Positions 24,201 through 32,889 are shown, counted from the stretch's first letter. The stretch is DNA of 64,000 nt from Pseudomonadota bacterium (GCA_023423895.1 JAFAER010000005.1:1-64000); one strand, 5' to 3'. Numbers and translations: made by a program. The notes: generated by a model from the letters alone, not told the origin.

Positions 24201-25785
24201 CGTGGTAGCCGATCATGACGAGGACGTTCTGGACGACGCTCTTCGGCGTCGTCACGGTCATGTCCTTGAACTCGAAGCCCTTCGGCCGAATCGCGAGCTT
24301 GCCGTTCAGCGCAGCGTCGCGGACGCCCATGACGCGGTTGCGCGCGGGGTCCTTGGCGGGGCGGTCGTAGATCATGAAGTCGTAGGTGTGTCCGAAGAGA
24401 TCGCCGTCGATCTTGAGCGGATCGGCGGTGCCCTTGACGTCGACCGCATGCACCTCGCGGATGTCCCAGGCGACGAACGGCCTGGGATGAATGTGGAAGT
24501 CGCGGAGCAGCGACGTGAAGTTCGCGTTCTTGACGTCCACCCTGCCGACGCGGACCGGGATGCCCTTCTCGAGCGGCCGGACCTCGACGTCGCGGATCTC
24601 GGCCTCGCTCTCCGCGATGTCCAGCTTCAGGAGCGGAACGGAGACGACGCCATGCCGGATCGCCAGCTCGCTCGTCACGTTCTTCGCGAAGTTGAACCGA
24701 GCGACACGGAGATCGTGCGCCTCGAGGCGTCCGGCGACGTCCGGGATCGGCGTCTGAGGCGAATACCGAAGCTCGACGTCGAGGCCCGCCCAGCCTTCGG
24801 TGATCGGCGCGCCCGGCCCCGTCCGGCCGACGAGCGGGATCGGCGCGCGAGCCTTCACATGTCCCTCGAGGTTCGGCAGCTCGTCCTTCGTCTTCGGAAA
24901 CGTCACCGCGAAGTGGCCGAGCGCGAGCTCGACGTAACGGTAGTCGCTCTTCGAGAGGTCGCAGCCGAGATGGGTATCCGGCGCCGGATCCATGTCGGCG
25001 GCTCCGTGTGCCGAGAACCGGCGCACGAGGACGCGCTTCGAAGGCTCGATGCGGGCGCGGCCGTCGATCCGGCAGAGCGTGTCGTCGTCGACTGCGGTCT
25101 GCGCTGGCTCGCTGCCATTTGCGGGGCGGAGCGTGCGCACGAGCCGCGTCTTCGCCTCGGCAACGCGAACGGCGACCTCGAAGGCATCGTTGCCCTCACC
25201 GTCGTCGTCGGCCGTGACGTCGGCGTCGATCTCACGCGCGTGGACGTGCGTCGTGTCGATCGTGAGATCGATGTCCGCTTCGCTCGTCGAGATGACCGAG
25301 AACGGCGCACGCGTTTTCTCGTCGGACTTCGGGGTGTCCGGAAGATCGAGCGCGAGGTTCTTCAGCTTCCCGTCTTCGAGGACGATGCGCGCTTTCGGCT
25401 GTTCGATCTCGATTTGATCGATGACGAGCTTGCCCGCCAGCAGACCGAAGATCCGCGGCCGGGCGGTCGCACGCTTGGCCGTGAGGAACGGCGTTCCGCC
25501 GTCGCTCGCCTCGACGCGGATGTCGCTCAGCGACACGCTCAGCGGCCAGAGGCGGACGTCGAGCTGGTAGCTCGCGTCGACGCCGAGCTTGGCGATCGCC
25601 GCGCGGCTCTCCCTGGTCGCGAGCCCGCGCGCCCACGGCGTGCGCACGAGCACCCCGAGCACCACCGGCACGAGACCGATCACCGCGAGCACGACGCAGA
25701 GGACCCGGGACACGACGCGCGCCCAGTCGCGGCGCTTCGTGCGCCGGACGGGAGGCAGGTGCGTGCTCGAGCTTCGGTCGTCCAT
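21295..25785 (-). CDS. TamB-like translocation/assembly or lipid-transport protein (DUF490)
   Basis: This 1496-residue protein has an N-terminal signal-anchor helix (VLCVVLAVIGLVPVVLGVLV), then a very long beta-rich periplasmic body with AsmA-like N-terminal features. The C-terminal TamB domain is marked by GGEIAITQFEYTRPVTIDL, VTLGIDVRSRAPLHIRNNLV, FRVFANDFEVQKGTIRFDDP and LSREDIFFLLTIGLTRAEVD. It ends in alternating strands, GNFGLDFRWRIEF-D. TamB-family proteins form a taco-shaped groove bridging inner and outer membranes, for autotransporter assembly or phospholipid transport with TamA (family knowledge). The Omp85 gene at 10-13.5 kb is a candidate partner, though not adjacent. Confidence 0.9.
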   Translation of the reverse strand: MDDRSSSTHLPPVRRTKRRDWARVVSRVLCVVLAVIGLVPVVLGVLVRTPWARGLATRESRAAIAKLGVDASYQLDVRLWPLSVSLSDIRVEASDGGTPFLTAKRATARPRIFGLLAGKLVIDQIEIEQPKARIVLEDGKLKNLALDLPDTPKSDEKTRAPFSVISTSEADIDLTIDTTHVHAREIDADVTADDDGEGNDAFEVAVRVAEAKTRLVRTLRPANGSEPAQTAVDDDTLCRIDGRARIEPSKRVLVRRFSAHGAADMDPAPDTHLGCDLSKSDYRYVELALGHFAVTFPKTKDELPNLEGHVKARAPIPLVGRTGPGAPITEGWAGLDVELRYSPQTPIPDVAGRLEAHDLRVARFNFAKNVTSELAIRHGVVSVPLLKLDIAESEAEIRDVEVRPLEKGIPVRVGRVDVKNANFTSLLRDFHIHPRPFVAWDIREVHAVDVKGTADPLKIDGDLFGHTYDFMIYDRPAKDPARNRVMGVRDAALNGKLAIRPKGFEFKDMTVTTPKSVVQNVLVMIGYHDELHVEVGGGKIDVSEISPLGSVVMGGIAEPKVVVSGDVGSPMLVADTTIKDFVIGDIPFGNVTQAHVVSDIGNMTVDLSDVKAQKGKSVYEMSTGRLDFNKPANMRLDGQVSSKSLNVRDFFSMFQLNEDPRFLEIDGNIEMNARLHLALGGPEDVCNGGYLTINASTNMRDLNLLGEKFDEGHADFEYRWVDRLAGIDGAEIDIRSLSLTKVKKENRGAMGSVLGAVTVHRGGDMRGNLVVQGYPLSRMELLGPLAKKLEGSASGVAQLGGKLSAFDIAADVNITPVRIMGSAFGGSDLHLSMTQKPSTDKPIGKTPCGAPITAPFNKETYLKDTSPQGEYRVSGALFGGQVRLDDIVATRQQAPLIKGKVTLDRFDLGPIGKILTANDDPNAAPSAPLGGEITGEIALDKIATNDLAHAQVRFSPKTFRVNRGGQKIELRDKDAVFALVDDTITIPKVTFELAAPNGLKGAFAVRGDVMKVTRGGDLGLEAELSPIDLGILVGVVPKMTRAVGTLSGKVIVAGSPSEPDLDGRLKIRGGEFGIKGLPGGITDVEVDVEADETEARVTRAVGHFLGGDVGMTAHMPLKGGQLGVARATVTGRQLSIAPVDGVRATVDADLEVSLNPNAPSVQGRLPFVGGEIAITQFEYTRPVTIDLTGFKGGAKRTIVEAYDPSADAVTLGIDVRSRAPLHIRNNLVDAKLAIDPRGIHVTGTNQRIGLRGELATMPGGRFRVFANDFEVQKGTIRFDDPTRIAPHVDITGVTEYRRYSNTVSSAGAGGANTTGGAGVTSGNISSGGRGGGLWRITLHAFGDTEDLRVDMTSDPALSREDIFFLLTIGLTRAEVDQVRAGSVYASAAFEAIGTVSGADRAVKTAIPVIDDFRFGSAYSPRTGRTEPQVTLGRRLTDNVRANVSTGLTEDRQLRSNVEWRLSRPLSVQTSYDNISTVSSGSVGNFGLDFRWRIEFD

Positions 25786-26042
25786 GGACGTCTGGTGGAT
25801 GCTGCGTGGATGCTGCGTGATGCTCGTTCGCCGATCGGCGCTGACTCTCCGATGAAGGCAGGCGCCTGAGCGTTCGACGGATCAGGCACCCCGAGCATAG
25901 CGGGCCATGCCGAGCATCCCCAGTTTGCTGCGAGGTTCTCGCTATTTGAGCCTCGTGGCGGGGTCTCGCCGCGGCTGAGTCTGACGCGCGCCGGCGTGGA
26001 CGGCTTCGTACGGGAGGCGAAAGTCGTGGTAGCGAGCCCGGG
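25786..26042. promoter_or_regulatory. Intergenic region between divergent TamB-like and SpoU methyltransferase genes
   Basis: These 257 bp contain a short tandem repeat, GTGGATGCTGC twice (25795-25816) followed by GTGATGCT. Otherwise I see nothing definable. Promoters for both divergent genes should lie here, but no clear hexamers were recognised. Confidence 0.35.
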
Positions 26043-26744
26043 ATGCGGCGCCACAGCGAAGGCGTGATTCCCGGCAAGCAGGTCGTCCCGTCACTCATCG
26101 CGAAGGTCGAGGCTCACGATTCGAGACGGGTCATCGAGCTGCTCGAGCCCTTGGTCCTCGAGCGGCGGCGCCAGCGGCTGCTGTCCGTGATCGAGCGCCG
26201 CCTCGACAGCGTCCAGGTCGTCTTCGACGCGCCCCATGATCCACACAACGGCGCTGCCGTGGTCCGGTCGTGCGAGGCGTTCGGGGTCCAGCGGGTGAAC
26301 GTCGTCGAGCGGAAGGAGCCGTTCCTGCTGACACCGTCCGTCTCGCGCGGCGCGGAGAAGTGGGTGGACCTCCGGCACTGGCAGACGGCGGACGAGGCGA
26401 GCGCGACGCTGAAGCAGGAGGGCTACGAGCTCGTCGGCGCACACGCCGAGGGCGAGCTGACCCCTCCGGAGCTGGCGTCGATCCCCCGGCTGGCGATCGT
26501 CCTCGGAAATGAGCGGGACGGGATCTCCGAGGATCTCGCACGGGCTTGCACGAGGAACGTCCGTGTGCCGATGCGTGGGTTCGTCGAGAGCCTCAACGTT
26601 TCCGTCGTCGCGGCGATCCTCCTCGCATCGGCGACCGCGGCCCGCTCGGGAGACCTTCCGGAGGTCGATCGGCTACGGCTCTATGCCCGTGGCCTCTATC
26701 TCTCGGTCGAGAAGGCGGACGAGGTCTTGAAGCACTCGCCCTGA
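26043..26744 (+). CDS. trmH: SpoU/TrmH-family tRNA (guanosine-2'-O)-methyltransferase
   Basis: This 233-residue SPOUT-class enzyme carries the three SpoU motifs. Motif 1 is VVFDAPHDPHNGAAVVRSCE (N-x-x-A-x-x-R), motif 2 is LAIVLGNERDGISEDL (the (L/V)-G-x-E-x-x-G-(I/L) knot) and motif 3 is VRVPMRGFVESLNVSVVAAI (S-L-N-V-S). The fold binds S-adenosylmethionine in a trefoil knot and 2'-O-methylates ribose, in TrmH at G18 of tRNA. Length and the absence of an extra N-terminal substrate domain fit TrmH rather than RlmB. The symbol is a best guess within the family. Confidence 0.85.
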   Translation: MRRHSEGVIPGKQVVPSLIAKVEAHDSRRVIELLEPLVLERRRQRLLSVIERRLDSVQVVFDAPHDPHNGAAVVRSCEAFGVQRVNVVERKEPFLLTPSVSRGAEKWVDLRHWQTADEASATLKQEGYELVGAHAEGELTPPELASIPRLAIVLGNERDGISEDLARACTRNVRVPMRGFVESLNVSVVAAILLASATAARSGDLPEVDRLRLYARGLYLSVEKADEVLKHSP

Positions 26745-26767
26745 CCGCGATGCGATAACATCGTGAC

Positions 26768-27934
26768 GTGAAGCTGGGGCGCACGCTCGTCGTCTCGTTC
26801 CTCTCGGCGGTCGGGCTCGTCGTCACTGCACAAGGGTGTCAGGACCCGACGCAGGTGACCCTCGAGCTGTCGCTCGACAAGAAGGCCGCGTGTGCGGAGA
26901 TCGCGGCCGGCACGGCGATCACCGTCGGCATCGAGCCGTTCGACACGGAGTCACGTGTCGCGACGGGCTTCGTCACGGCGCGGACGACCGACTGCAATGC
27001 GACGACGAACGAGATCGGCACGCTCGTCGTCACGCCGAGCGACTCGGGCAAAGCCTCCGTCATCGTCGTCGTGGGTTACAAAGACAACGATCCGACGAGC
27101 TGCAAACCTCCGCTTTACGAGGGGTGCATCGTCGCGCGGCGACGTTTCGCCTTCGCGGAGCACACCCGTCTCCGGATGCCGATCCGGATCGATCCGGACT
27201 GTGCTGGTGTTCCCTGCGACGCGTTCTCGACGTGCAACAAGGGCCGCTGCTACGACTCCGAGACGCTCTGTTCGGGCACTGCCTGCGAGAACCCCGGTGA
27301 GCTGAGCGACGGCGGCATCGACGAGGCGGGTCAGGTCGAGCCGGACGCGAGCGGCTTCGACTCGGGGCCGATCGAAGACGACGGCGGGACGAAAGACGCG
27401 GGGCCGGACGACCTGGACGCCGGCGGCGACGCGTATTGCACGGCGACCAATACGCTCTTCTGCAACGGGATCTCGTGCGGGAGCGGGCTGCTCTGCTGCG
27501 GAGAGAGCGTGAGCGCCTGCAGCAGCAGCTGTGCTCAGCCGACCAAGCAGCTTTGCTGCGTCGACGGCGCGCAGGACGGCTGCCCTCAGGGCTACACCTG
27601 TGTTCGTCCGAAGACGGCGCCGGGGCGATGCCAGCTCGCGGTCAACACGAAGGACGCAAGCGTCGCTGTCGCGCTTCCGTACTGCACCGCCACCGACAAC
27701 AAGCTCAACTGCAACGCGGACGGGGTCGCGTGTAGCGGCCCGACGAACGCGTGCTGCGCCACCAACGGCGTCCCCGCGTGTCTCATCGGGATGGGAACGT
27801 GCAATGGTGGCTCCACGCGGTACTGCTGCTCGTCCGCGGATTGTTCGACCGCGGACGGTGGCATGGCCGTGTGCAAGAACAACACGCCGCCCGGGATTCC
27901 CGGAGAGCCGCGGCCGGCGGGCACGTGCCAGTGA
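26768..27934 (+). CDS. Cys-rich lipoprotein, unknown function
   Basis: This 388-residue protein has signal peptide MKLGRTLVVSFLSAVGLVVT ending at a Q-G-C. A beta-rich domain follows (~25-140; LELSLDKKAACAEIAAGTAI, then ..RRRFAFAEHTRLRMPIRID), then a Cys-rich segment, an Asp/Gly linker (~175-220) and a second Cys-rich part. The latter has paired-cysteine motifs (GLLCCGESVSACSSSC, QLCCVDGAQDGCPQGY, NACCATNGVPACLIGM, RYCCSS). The domain order repeats that of other lipoproteins in this window. No catalytic motif is visible. It starts 23 bp after the methyltransferase stop. Confidence 0.82.
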   Translation: MKLGRTLVVSFLSAVGLVVTAQGCQDPTQVTLELSLDKKAACAEIAAGTAITVGIEPFDTESRVATGFVTARTTDCNATTNEIGTLVVTPSDSGKASVIVVVGYKDNDPTSCKPPLYEGCIVARRRFAFAEHTRLRMPIRIDPDCAGVPCDAFSTCNKGRCYDSETLCSGTACENPGELSDGGIDEAGQVEPDASGFDSGPIEDDGGTKDAGPDDLDAGGDAYCTATNTLFCNGISCGSGLLCCGESVSACSSSCAQPTKQLCCVDGAQDGCPQGYTCVRPKTAPGRCQLAVNTKDASVAVALPYCTATDNKLNCNADGVACSGPTNACCATNGVPACLIGMGTCNGGSTRYCCSSADCSTADGGMAVCKNNTPPGIPGEPRPAGTCQ

Positions 27935-28030
27935 CGTGACTCGCACTCGGCACGTCGCTGGCCGAGCTTGGCGCGGCGCGGCGTGATTCCAACGCTTTAC
28001 GCGGCGACCCACGAGCGGTAGCAGGCTGGC

Positions 28031-29236
28031 ATGCTCCACGTCATCCCGTCCCATCAGGGCCGTCCGTCCGACGATCCGATCTTTGCGCTCAACAAGGAAG
28101 CCACGGCACGGAAGGCTCGCGGCGAGGTGGTGGTCAACGGCACCGTCGGAGCGCTGCTCCACGACGACGGAGCTCTCGCGATTCTGCCGACCGCAGCGCG
28201 GGCCGTTCACGAGGTGCCGGCGGCGGAATGGGCGCCGTACGCCCCTATCGCGGGCTCCGCCGACTTCCTCGCGGCCGTCATCGGCGACATCTTCAAGGAC
28301 GAGCCCGAGATGCGCGCCTGCGCCGTCGCCGCGGCCACTCCGGGCGGCTCGGGCGCGCTCCGTCATGCGATCGCGAACTACCTCGAGCCCGGCCAGTCGC
28401 TGCTCACGACGAGCTACTTCTGGGGCCCGTACCAGACGCTCTGCGACGAGAGCGAGCGCAAGGTCTCGACGTTCTCGATGTTCGCCGCCGACGGTTCGAT
28501 CGATATCGGTGCGCTCGACCGCGCTCTCGGGGCGCAGATCGCGGAGCAGAAGCGCGTCCTCCTCTTCCTCAACGATCCCTGCCACAACCCGACCGGCTAC
28601 TCGATGCGCCCCGACGAGTGGCGCGCAGTGGTGGAGCGGCTGATCGCGCGCTCGAGCGAGGCGCCGATCACGCTCCTCGTCGACATGGCGTACTTCGCGT
28701 ACAACGCGAACGACCCGCGCGCTTTCTTGAAGGAGCTTCGCCCCCTTCTCGGTAAGGTGGGCCTCCTGTTCGCGTGGAGCGCCTCGAAGACGTACACGCA
28801 CTACGGTCTTCGCGTCGGCGCGATCGTCGCGTGTGTTCCGGACGCGGCGGAGCGAGCGACGACCGAGGCCGCCCTCTCCTACTCGTGCCGCGGTACGTGG
28901 TCGAACTGCTCGCGCGGCGGCATGCGCGCGATCACGCGGCTGCTCACGGATCCGGCCCTCGCCGCCGCTTGCGACCGTGAGCGCGACGAGCTCAAGGCGC
29001 TCCTCGGCGCACGCGTGGCCGCGTTCAACGAGCTCGCGCCCCGTCGTTCGCTCCGCTACCCGCGGTACGAAGGCGGGTTCTTCGTCACCGTCTTCGCCGA
29101 CGACGCCCACGAGCGGGCGCAGCGCATGAAGGAGAAGGGCGTCTTCGTCGTGCCGCAGAAGGGTGCGCTTCGCGTCGCCCTCTGCTCTGTCGCGGCGAAG
29201 GACGTCGAGCGCCTCGTCGAAGCTCTGGCAGGCTGA
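28031..29236 (+). CDS. Class I PLP-dependent aminotransferase (aspartate/aromatic type)
   Basis: This 401-residue fold-type I enzyme resembles the AspC/TyrB group. Visible blocks are TPGGSGALRHAIANYLEPGQ (cofactor phosphate loop), LNDPCHNPTGYSM (N-P-T-G), LLVDMAYFAY (the Asp pairing with the pyridine nitrogen), AWSASKTYTHYGLRVG (Schiff-base Lys253, with a following Arg) and RYEGGFFVTVF near the C-terminal substrate Arg region. It transfers an amino group between an amino acid, probably aspartate or an aromatic one, and 2-oxoglutarate. It is monocistronic. Confidence 0.88.
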   Translation: MLHVIPSHQGRPSDDPIFALNKEATARKARGEVVVNGTVGALLHDDGALAILPTAARAVHEVPAAEWAPYAPIAGSADFLAAVIGDIFKDEPEMRACAVAAATPGGSGALRHAIANYLEPGQSLLTTSYFWGPYQTLCDESERKVSTFSMFAADGSIDIGALDRALGAQIAEQKRVLLFLNDPCHNPTGYSMRPDEWRAVVERLIARSSEAPITLLVDMAYFAYNANDPRAFLKELRPLLGKVGLLFAWSASKTYTHYGLRVGAIVACVPDAAERATTEAALSYSCRGTWSNCSRGGMRAITRLLTDPALAAACDRERDELKALLGARVAAFNELAPRRSLRYPRYEGGFFVTVFADDAHERAQRMKEKGVFVVPQKGALRVALCSVAAKDVERLVEALAG

Positions 29237-29341
29237 TCGGCCACCACCAGCATCACGGCCGAGCTTCGAGCGGCCGGGCGGGCGCGAAGATCTCTGTCGC
29301 GCTCGCTCGGGCCGCAGGCGTACTTACCTTTTAGGGCGACC

Positions 29342-29596
29342 ATGAACCGTGTCCGCGTCTACACCACCCAGGTCTGTCCGTACTGCATCCGAGCGAAGCT
29401 CCTCCTCCGCGATCGGGGGATCGCGTTCGAAGAGATCGACGTCAGCGGCAATCACGAGATGCGCGACTGGCTCGTCCAGGCGACCGGTCGCCGCACGGTG
29501 CCGCAGATCTTCATCGGCGACGAGCCGATCGGCGGCTTCGACGATCTCCGCGAGCTCGATCGCAGCGGCGAGCTCGGCCGCAAGCTCGCCGCCTGA
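29342..29596 (+). CDS. grxC: Glutaredoxin 3 (GrxC-type)
   Basis: This 84-residue dithiol glutaredoxin has the CPYC active site (VYTTQVCPYCIRAKLLL, Cys near residues 12-15), the cis-Pro block RRTVPQIFIG and the glutathione-binding GGFDDLREL. The size and the sequence G-G-x-D-D match bacterial GrxC. It is cytoplasmic and reduces disulfides with glutathione. Confidence 0.95.
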   Translation: MNRVRVYTTQVCPYCIRAKLLLRDRGIAFEEIDVSGNHEMRDWLVQATGRRTVPQIFIGDEPIGGFDDLRELDRSGELGRKLAA

Positions 29597-29676
29597 TCGC
29601 GTGGCTGCCGCACGGCAGCTCGATGCGGTCGGCCCCTGCATTGACCGTCCCCTCGCGCCGGGTTCACGCTCCATCG

Positions 29677-30153
29677 ATGAGCTCGCGGCGTGGGGTCCAC
29701 TTGCTCGTGTGCGGACCGGCGCTCGGGCTCGTCCTCGTTTTCGGTAGCAGCGGCCTCGCGTGCTCGGGCGACGAGCCCTCGCCGCCGGGAGACGCGGGAC
29801 ACGAGAGCTCCCCGCCCGACGCCAATCGACCGGCCCCGCCGGATACGGACGCCGCCCCGAAGACGTGCCGCGAGCAGTGTCGAGAGGCTCATCCCGTCGG
29901 TGTCCCGAAGGACGAGGCCGTCAATGAGTGCTGGGCGCTGCACTGCAACGGACCGTGTCTCGAGGGGACGAACGAAGACGCCGGCCCCGATGGCGCGTCC
30001 GCCGACGGCGGCGCCTGCGTTTCGCCCGTCGTCACGGTGTCGGCGTCCTGCGACGAGTGCACGAACAGCTTCTGCTGCACCGAGTGGGACGGTTGCTTCC
30101 AGGAGCCGGAATGCGCGGCGCTGAATGCTTGCTATCAGCAGTGCAGCGAGTGA
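29677..30153 (+). CDS. Small Cys-rich lipoprotein
   Basis: This 158-residue protein starts at MSSRRGVHLLVCGPALGLVL and has a lipobox region ending GSSGLACSG. An acidic Pro/Asp linker leads to a C-terminal domain with ~14 cysteines (TCREQCREAHP, ECWALHCNGPCLEG, CDECTNSFCCTEWDGC, PECAALNACYQQCS). The cysteine spacing suggests a compact disulfide-bonded helical head, as in many myxobacterial surface lipoproteins. Function is unknown. Confidence 0.8.
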   Translation: MSSRRGVHLLVCGPALGLVLVFGSSGLACSGDEPSPPGDAGHESSPPDANRPAPPDTDAAPKTCREQCREAHPVGVPKDEAVNECWALHCNGPCLEGTNEDAGPDGASADGGACVSPVVTVSASCDECTNSFCCTEWDGCFQEPECAALNACYQQCSE

Positions 30154-30294
30154 CCGACCGAAGGCGAGAGACACGAGGTCACGTGCCGCCTGCTCCGTTT
30201 CCGCCGCCTCGTCGCTCATGAGCACCGCGGCACGGGCGCGCGGCACGGGCGGCTGTGGGTTTCGGACGACCGTGGTACGTTCGCTCGAGTCATC

Positions 30295-32889
30295 ATGGCC
30301 TCCGAGCAGACCATCCATCTCGAGCGATACGCCCCTGACGCCAAGGCTCTCGTCGCCGGAGCCCAGACGCTGGCCGACGAGCGGAAACACGTCCAGGTCG
30401 AGCCCATCCACCTCCTCGCACGCGCGCTCGATCGTGACCGTGGGGTAGCGGAGGTCTTCAAGAAGGCCGGCGCGGATCCGGCGGACGTGGCTGCGGAGGC
30501 CGAGGCGCAGCTCCAGAAGCTGGCGAAGGCCGGCGCGGGTCTCGCGTACCTCTCGTCGGCCATGCTCCAGCTCCTCGGTCGAGCGGAGAAAGAGGCCGAC
30601 AAGGGACAGGTCGGCGTCGAGAACCTGCTCAACGCGCTCTCGCAGGAGATCCGCGGGCCGGCGGCGGTCGTCCTCCAGGCCTTCGCGCTCGGGCCGGGAT
30701 CCTTCCGCCCGCACATGAGCGCCTTGAAGAGCGTGCCGCGCGAGGTCCCGACCGCCGCAGGCATCGGCGGAGGCGCAACCGACGCCGCACGCTACCTCCA
30801 CGACCTCACGGCGCGCGCGAGAGAGAGCGGCTTCGATCCCGTCATCGGACGCGACGTCGAGGTGCGGCGGCTGCTTCAGATCCTCGAGCGGCGGCAGAAG
30901 AACCATCCGCTGCTCGTCGGCGAGCCCGGCGTCGGCAAGACCGCCATCGTGGGTGCGCTCGCGATGCGCATCGCGTCGGGCGACGTCCCGCAGAACCTCG
31001 CGTCGCTGTCGATCCTCGAGCTCGAGACCGGCCTCCTCGTCGCGGGAGCCAAGCTCCGTGGCGAGATCGAAGATCGCCTGAAGCAGGTCATCACCTCGAT
31101 CAAGGGCCGTGACGCCCTGCTCTACATCAACGGCCTCGAGTCGCTCCTCGGGCAAGCCGCGGGCGGCAGCGGCATCGGCGATCTCCTGAAGCCGCTGCTC
31201 AGCCGTGGGGAGGTTCGCCTGCTGGCGTCGACGACGCCCGAGGGGATCCGCAAGCTGTCGGAGAAAGATCCGAACCTCCTCCGCCGCTTCACGGTGCTCG
31301 CGATCGATCCGGCGACGCCCGAGCGTGCCGTCGAGATCCTCCGCGGCATCGCCACGCGATACGAGGCCCATCACAAGGTGCAGATCGGCGACCCCGCGAT
31401 CACCGCGGCCGTTCGCCTCGCGAAGCGATACGTCCAGGAGCGCGCGCTTCCCGACAGCGCGATCGACCTCCTCGACGAGGCCGCTGCCCGCAAGCGCGTC
31501 GAGATCGACGGGTTGCCGGCCCACATGGACGACGCCATCCGGCGCGTCGCGTCGCTCAAGGCACAGCTCTCGGGCCTGCAGGACGACGTCGACGCGATGA
31601 GCGTCAAGACGCGTGAGCGCCTGGAGAAGGAGATCCGTGAGCTCGAGCCGACGGTCGCCGAGATGCGCACGAAGCTCGAGTCGCGCCGCGGCGCGCTCGC
31701 AGCGCAGGCCGCGTTGAAAGAGGAAATGACGAAGCTCCAGACGCAGCTCGAACAGGCGCGCAAGGAGCAGAACTTCGCGAAGCTCGGCGAGCTCGAGCAC
31801 GTGCAGATGCCCGACGTCCGGCGAAGGCTCGAGGCCGCGGACGCCGCCGTCGAGCGCGCCGGGCTGAAGGACGGTGTCTCGCGCGTGGTCCAGGAAGAGG
31901 ACGTCGCGCAGGTGCTCGGCGACTGGACCGGCATCCCCGTCTCGAAGATGCTCGAGGCCGAGAGCGAGAAGCTGCTCAAGATGGAGGAGCGGCTCTCGGC
32001 GCGCGTCGTCGGCCAGGACGAAGCGGTGAAGGCGATCTCGAAGGCCGTTCGCCGCGGACGTGTCGGACTGCGGGATCCCGGCAAGCCGATCGGCAGCTTC
32101 CTCTTCCTCGGACCGTCAGGCGTCGGAAAGACCGAGCTCGCGAAGGCGCTCGCCGAGTTCCTGTTCGACGACGAGCAGTCGATGACCCGGCTCGACATGA
32201 GCGAGTTCATGGAGAAGCACATGGCGCAGCGCCTCGTCGGCGCGCCGCCGGGTTACGTCGACAGCGAAGAGGGCGGCTTCCTCACCGAGGCGGTGCGCCG
32301 CCGGCCGTACAGCGTCTTGCTCTTCGACGAGGTCGAGAAGGCGCACGCCGACGTCTTCAACTTGCTCCTCCAGGTGCTCGACGACGGGCGCCTCACCGAC
32401 GGCCGCGGCCGCACCGCGGACTTCTCGAACACCGTCGTCATCATGACGAGCAACATCGGCTCGCAGCGCATCCTCGAGACGGATCCGAAGCTGTTCGAGT
32501 CCGACGAGGGCCGCGAGGCGCTCCGTGACGTGCTCCGCGAGGAGCTGAAGAACTTCCTCCGTCCGGAGTTCTTGAACCGCATCGACGACGTCATCATCTT
32601 CCGGCCGCTCTCGAAGACGGATCTCCGCGGCATCGTCGACATCCAGCTCCGGAAGGTCGAGAAGCTCGTCGCGGATCGCGAGCTCCATCTCGAGCTCACC
32701 GAGGCCGCGAAGATGCGCCTCGTCGACATCGGCTACGAGCCGGCGTTCGGCGCCCGCCCGCTGAAGCGCGCGATCGTGAAGGCGGTCCAGGACCCGCTCG
32801 CCGAGGAGCTCCTCGCCGGCGGCTACACGAACGGCAGCACGGTGCGCTGCGACGTCGAAGGTGAAGGCTTCAAGTTCGTGAAGACCTGA
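30295..32889 (+). CDS. ClpB-like AAA+ disaggregase with degenerate first nucleotide-binding domain
   Basis: This 864-residue protein has Clp architecture: an N-domain with double Clp-N repeats (~1-150), NBD1 (~165-405), a ClpB-type coiled-coil M domain (~410-525) and NBD2 (~540-780) plus a C-terminal domain. NBD1 keeps Walker A (GEPGVGKT, 209-216). However, its Walker B reads ALLYINGLESLLG, with Asn279-Gly280 where active ClpB has Asp-Glu, and pore loop 1 reads AKLRGE, with Leu254 replacing the substrate-gripping Tyr. NBD2 is intact (GPSGVGKT 606-613; LLFDEVEKA with Asp678-Glu679), but its pore loop is GYVD, not GYVG. It is a probable second, specialised Clp paralogue. The start fits the ATG in TCATCATGG. 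Confidence 0.88.
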   Translation: MASEQTIHLERYAPDAKALVAGAQTLADERKHVQVEPIHLLARALDRDRGVAEVFKKAGADPADVAAEAEAQLQKLAKAGAGLAYLSSAMLQLLGRAEKEADKGQVGVENLLNALSQEIRGPAAVVLQAFALGPGSFRPHMSALKSVPREVPTAAGIGGGATDAARYLHDLTARARESGFDPVIGRDVEVRRLLQILERRQKNHPLLVGEPGVGKTAIVGALAMRIASGDVPQNLASLSILELETGLLVAGAKLRGEIEDRLKQVITSIKGRDALLYINGLESLLGQAAGGSGIGDLLKPLLSRGEVRLLASTTPEGIRKLSEKDPNLLRRFTVLAIDPATPERAVEILRGIATRYEAHHKVQIGDPAITAAVRLAKRYVQERALPDSAIDLLDEAAARKRVEIDGLPAHMDDAIRRVASLKAQLSGLQDDVDAMSVKTRERLEKEIRELEPTVAEMRTKLESRRGALAAQAALKEEMTKLQTQLEQARKEQNFAKLGELEHVQMPDVRRRLEAADAAVERAGLKDGVSRVVQEEDVAQVLGDWTGIPVSKMLEAESEKLLKMEERLSARVVGQDEAVKAISKAVRRGRVGLRDPGKPIGSFLFLGPSGVGKTELAKALAEFLFDDEQSMTRLDMSEFMEKHMAQRLVGAPPGYVDSEEGGFLTEAVRRRPYSVLLFDEVEKAHADVFNLLLQVLDDGRLTDGRGRTADFSNTVVIMTSNIGSQRILETDPKLFESDEGREALRDVLREELKNFLRPEFLNRIDDVIIFRPLSKTDLRGIVDIQLRKVEKLVADRELHLELTEAAKMRLVDIGYEPAFGARPLKRAIVKAVQDPLAEELLAGGYTNGSTVRCDVEGEGFKFVKT

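Noticed and set aside
22066..25869. Very long plus-strand open frame (over 1200 codons) opposite the TamB-like gene
   Set aside because: It is an antisense shadow caused by high GC third positions: Arg/Asp/Val-rich composition without domains, while the minus strand reads a coherent TamB protein.
30295..32889. ClpV (type VI secretion ATPase)
   Set aside because: A full ClpB-type M domain is present and no type VI secretion genes are in the window.
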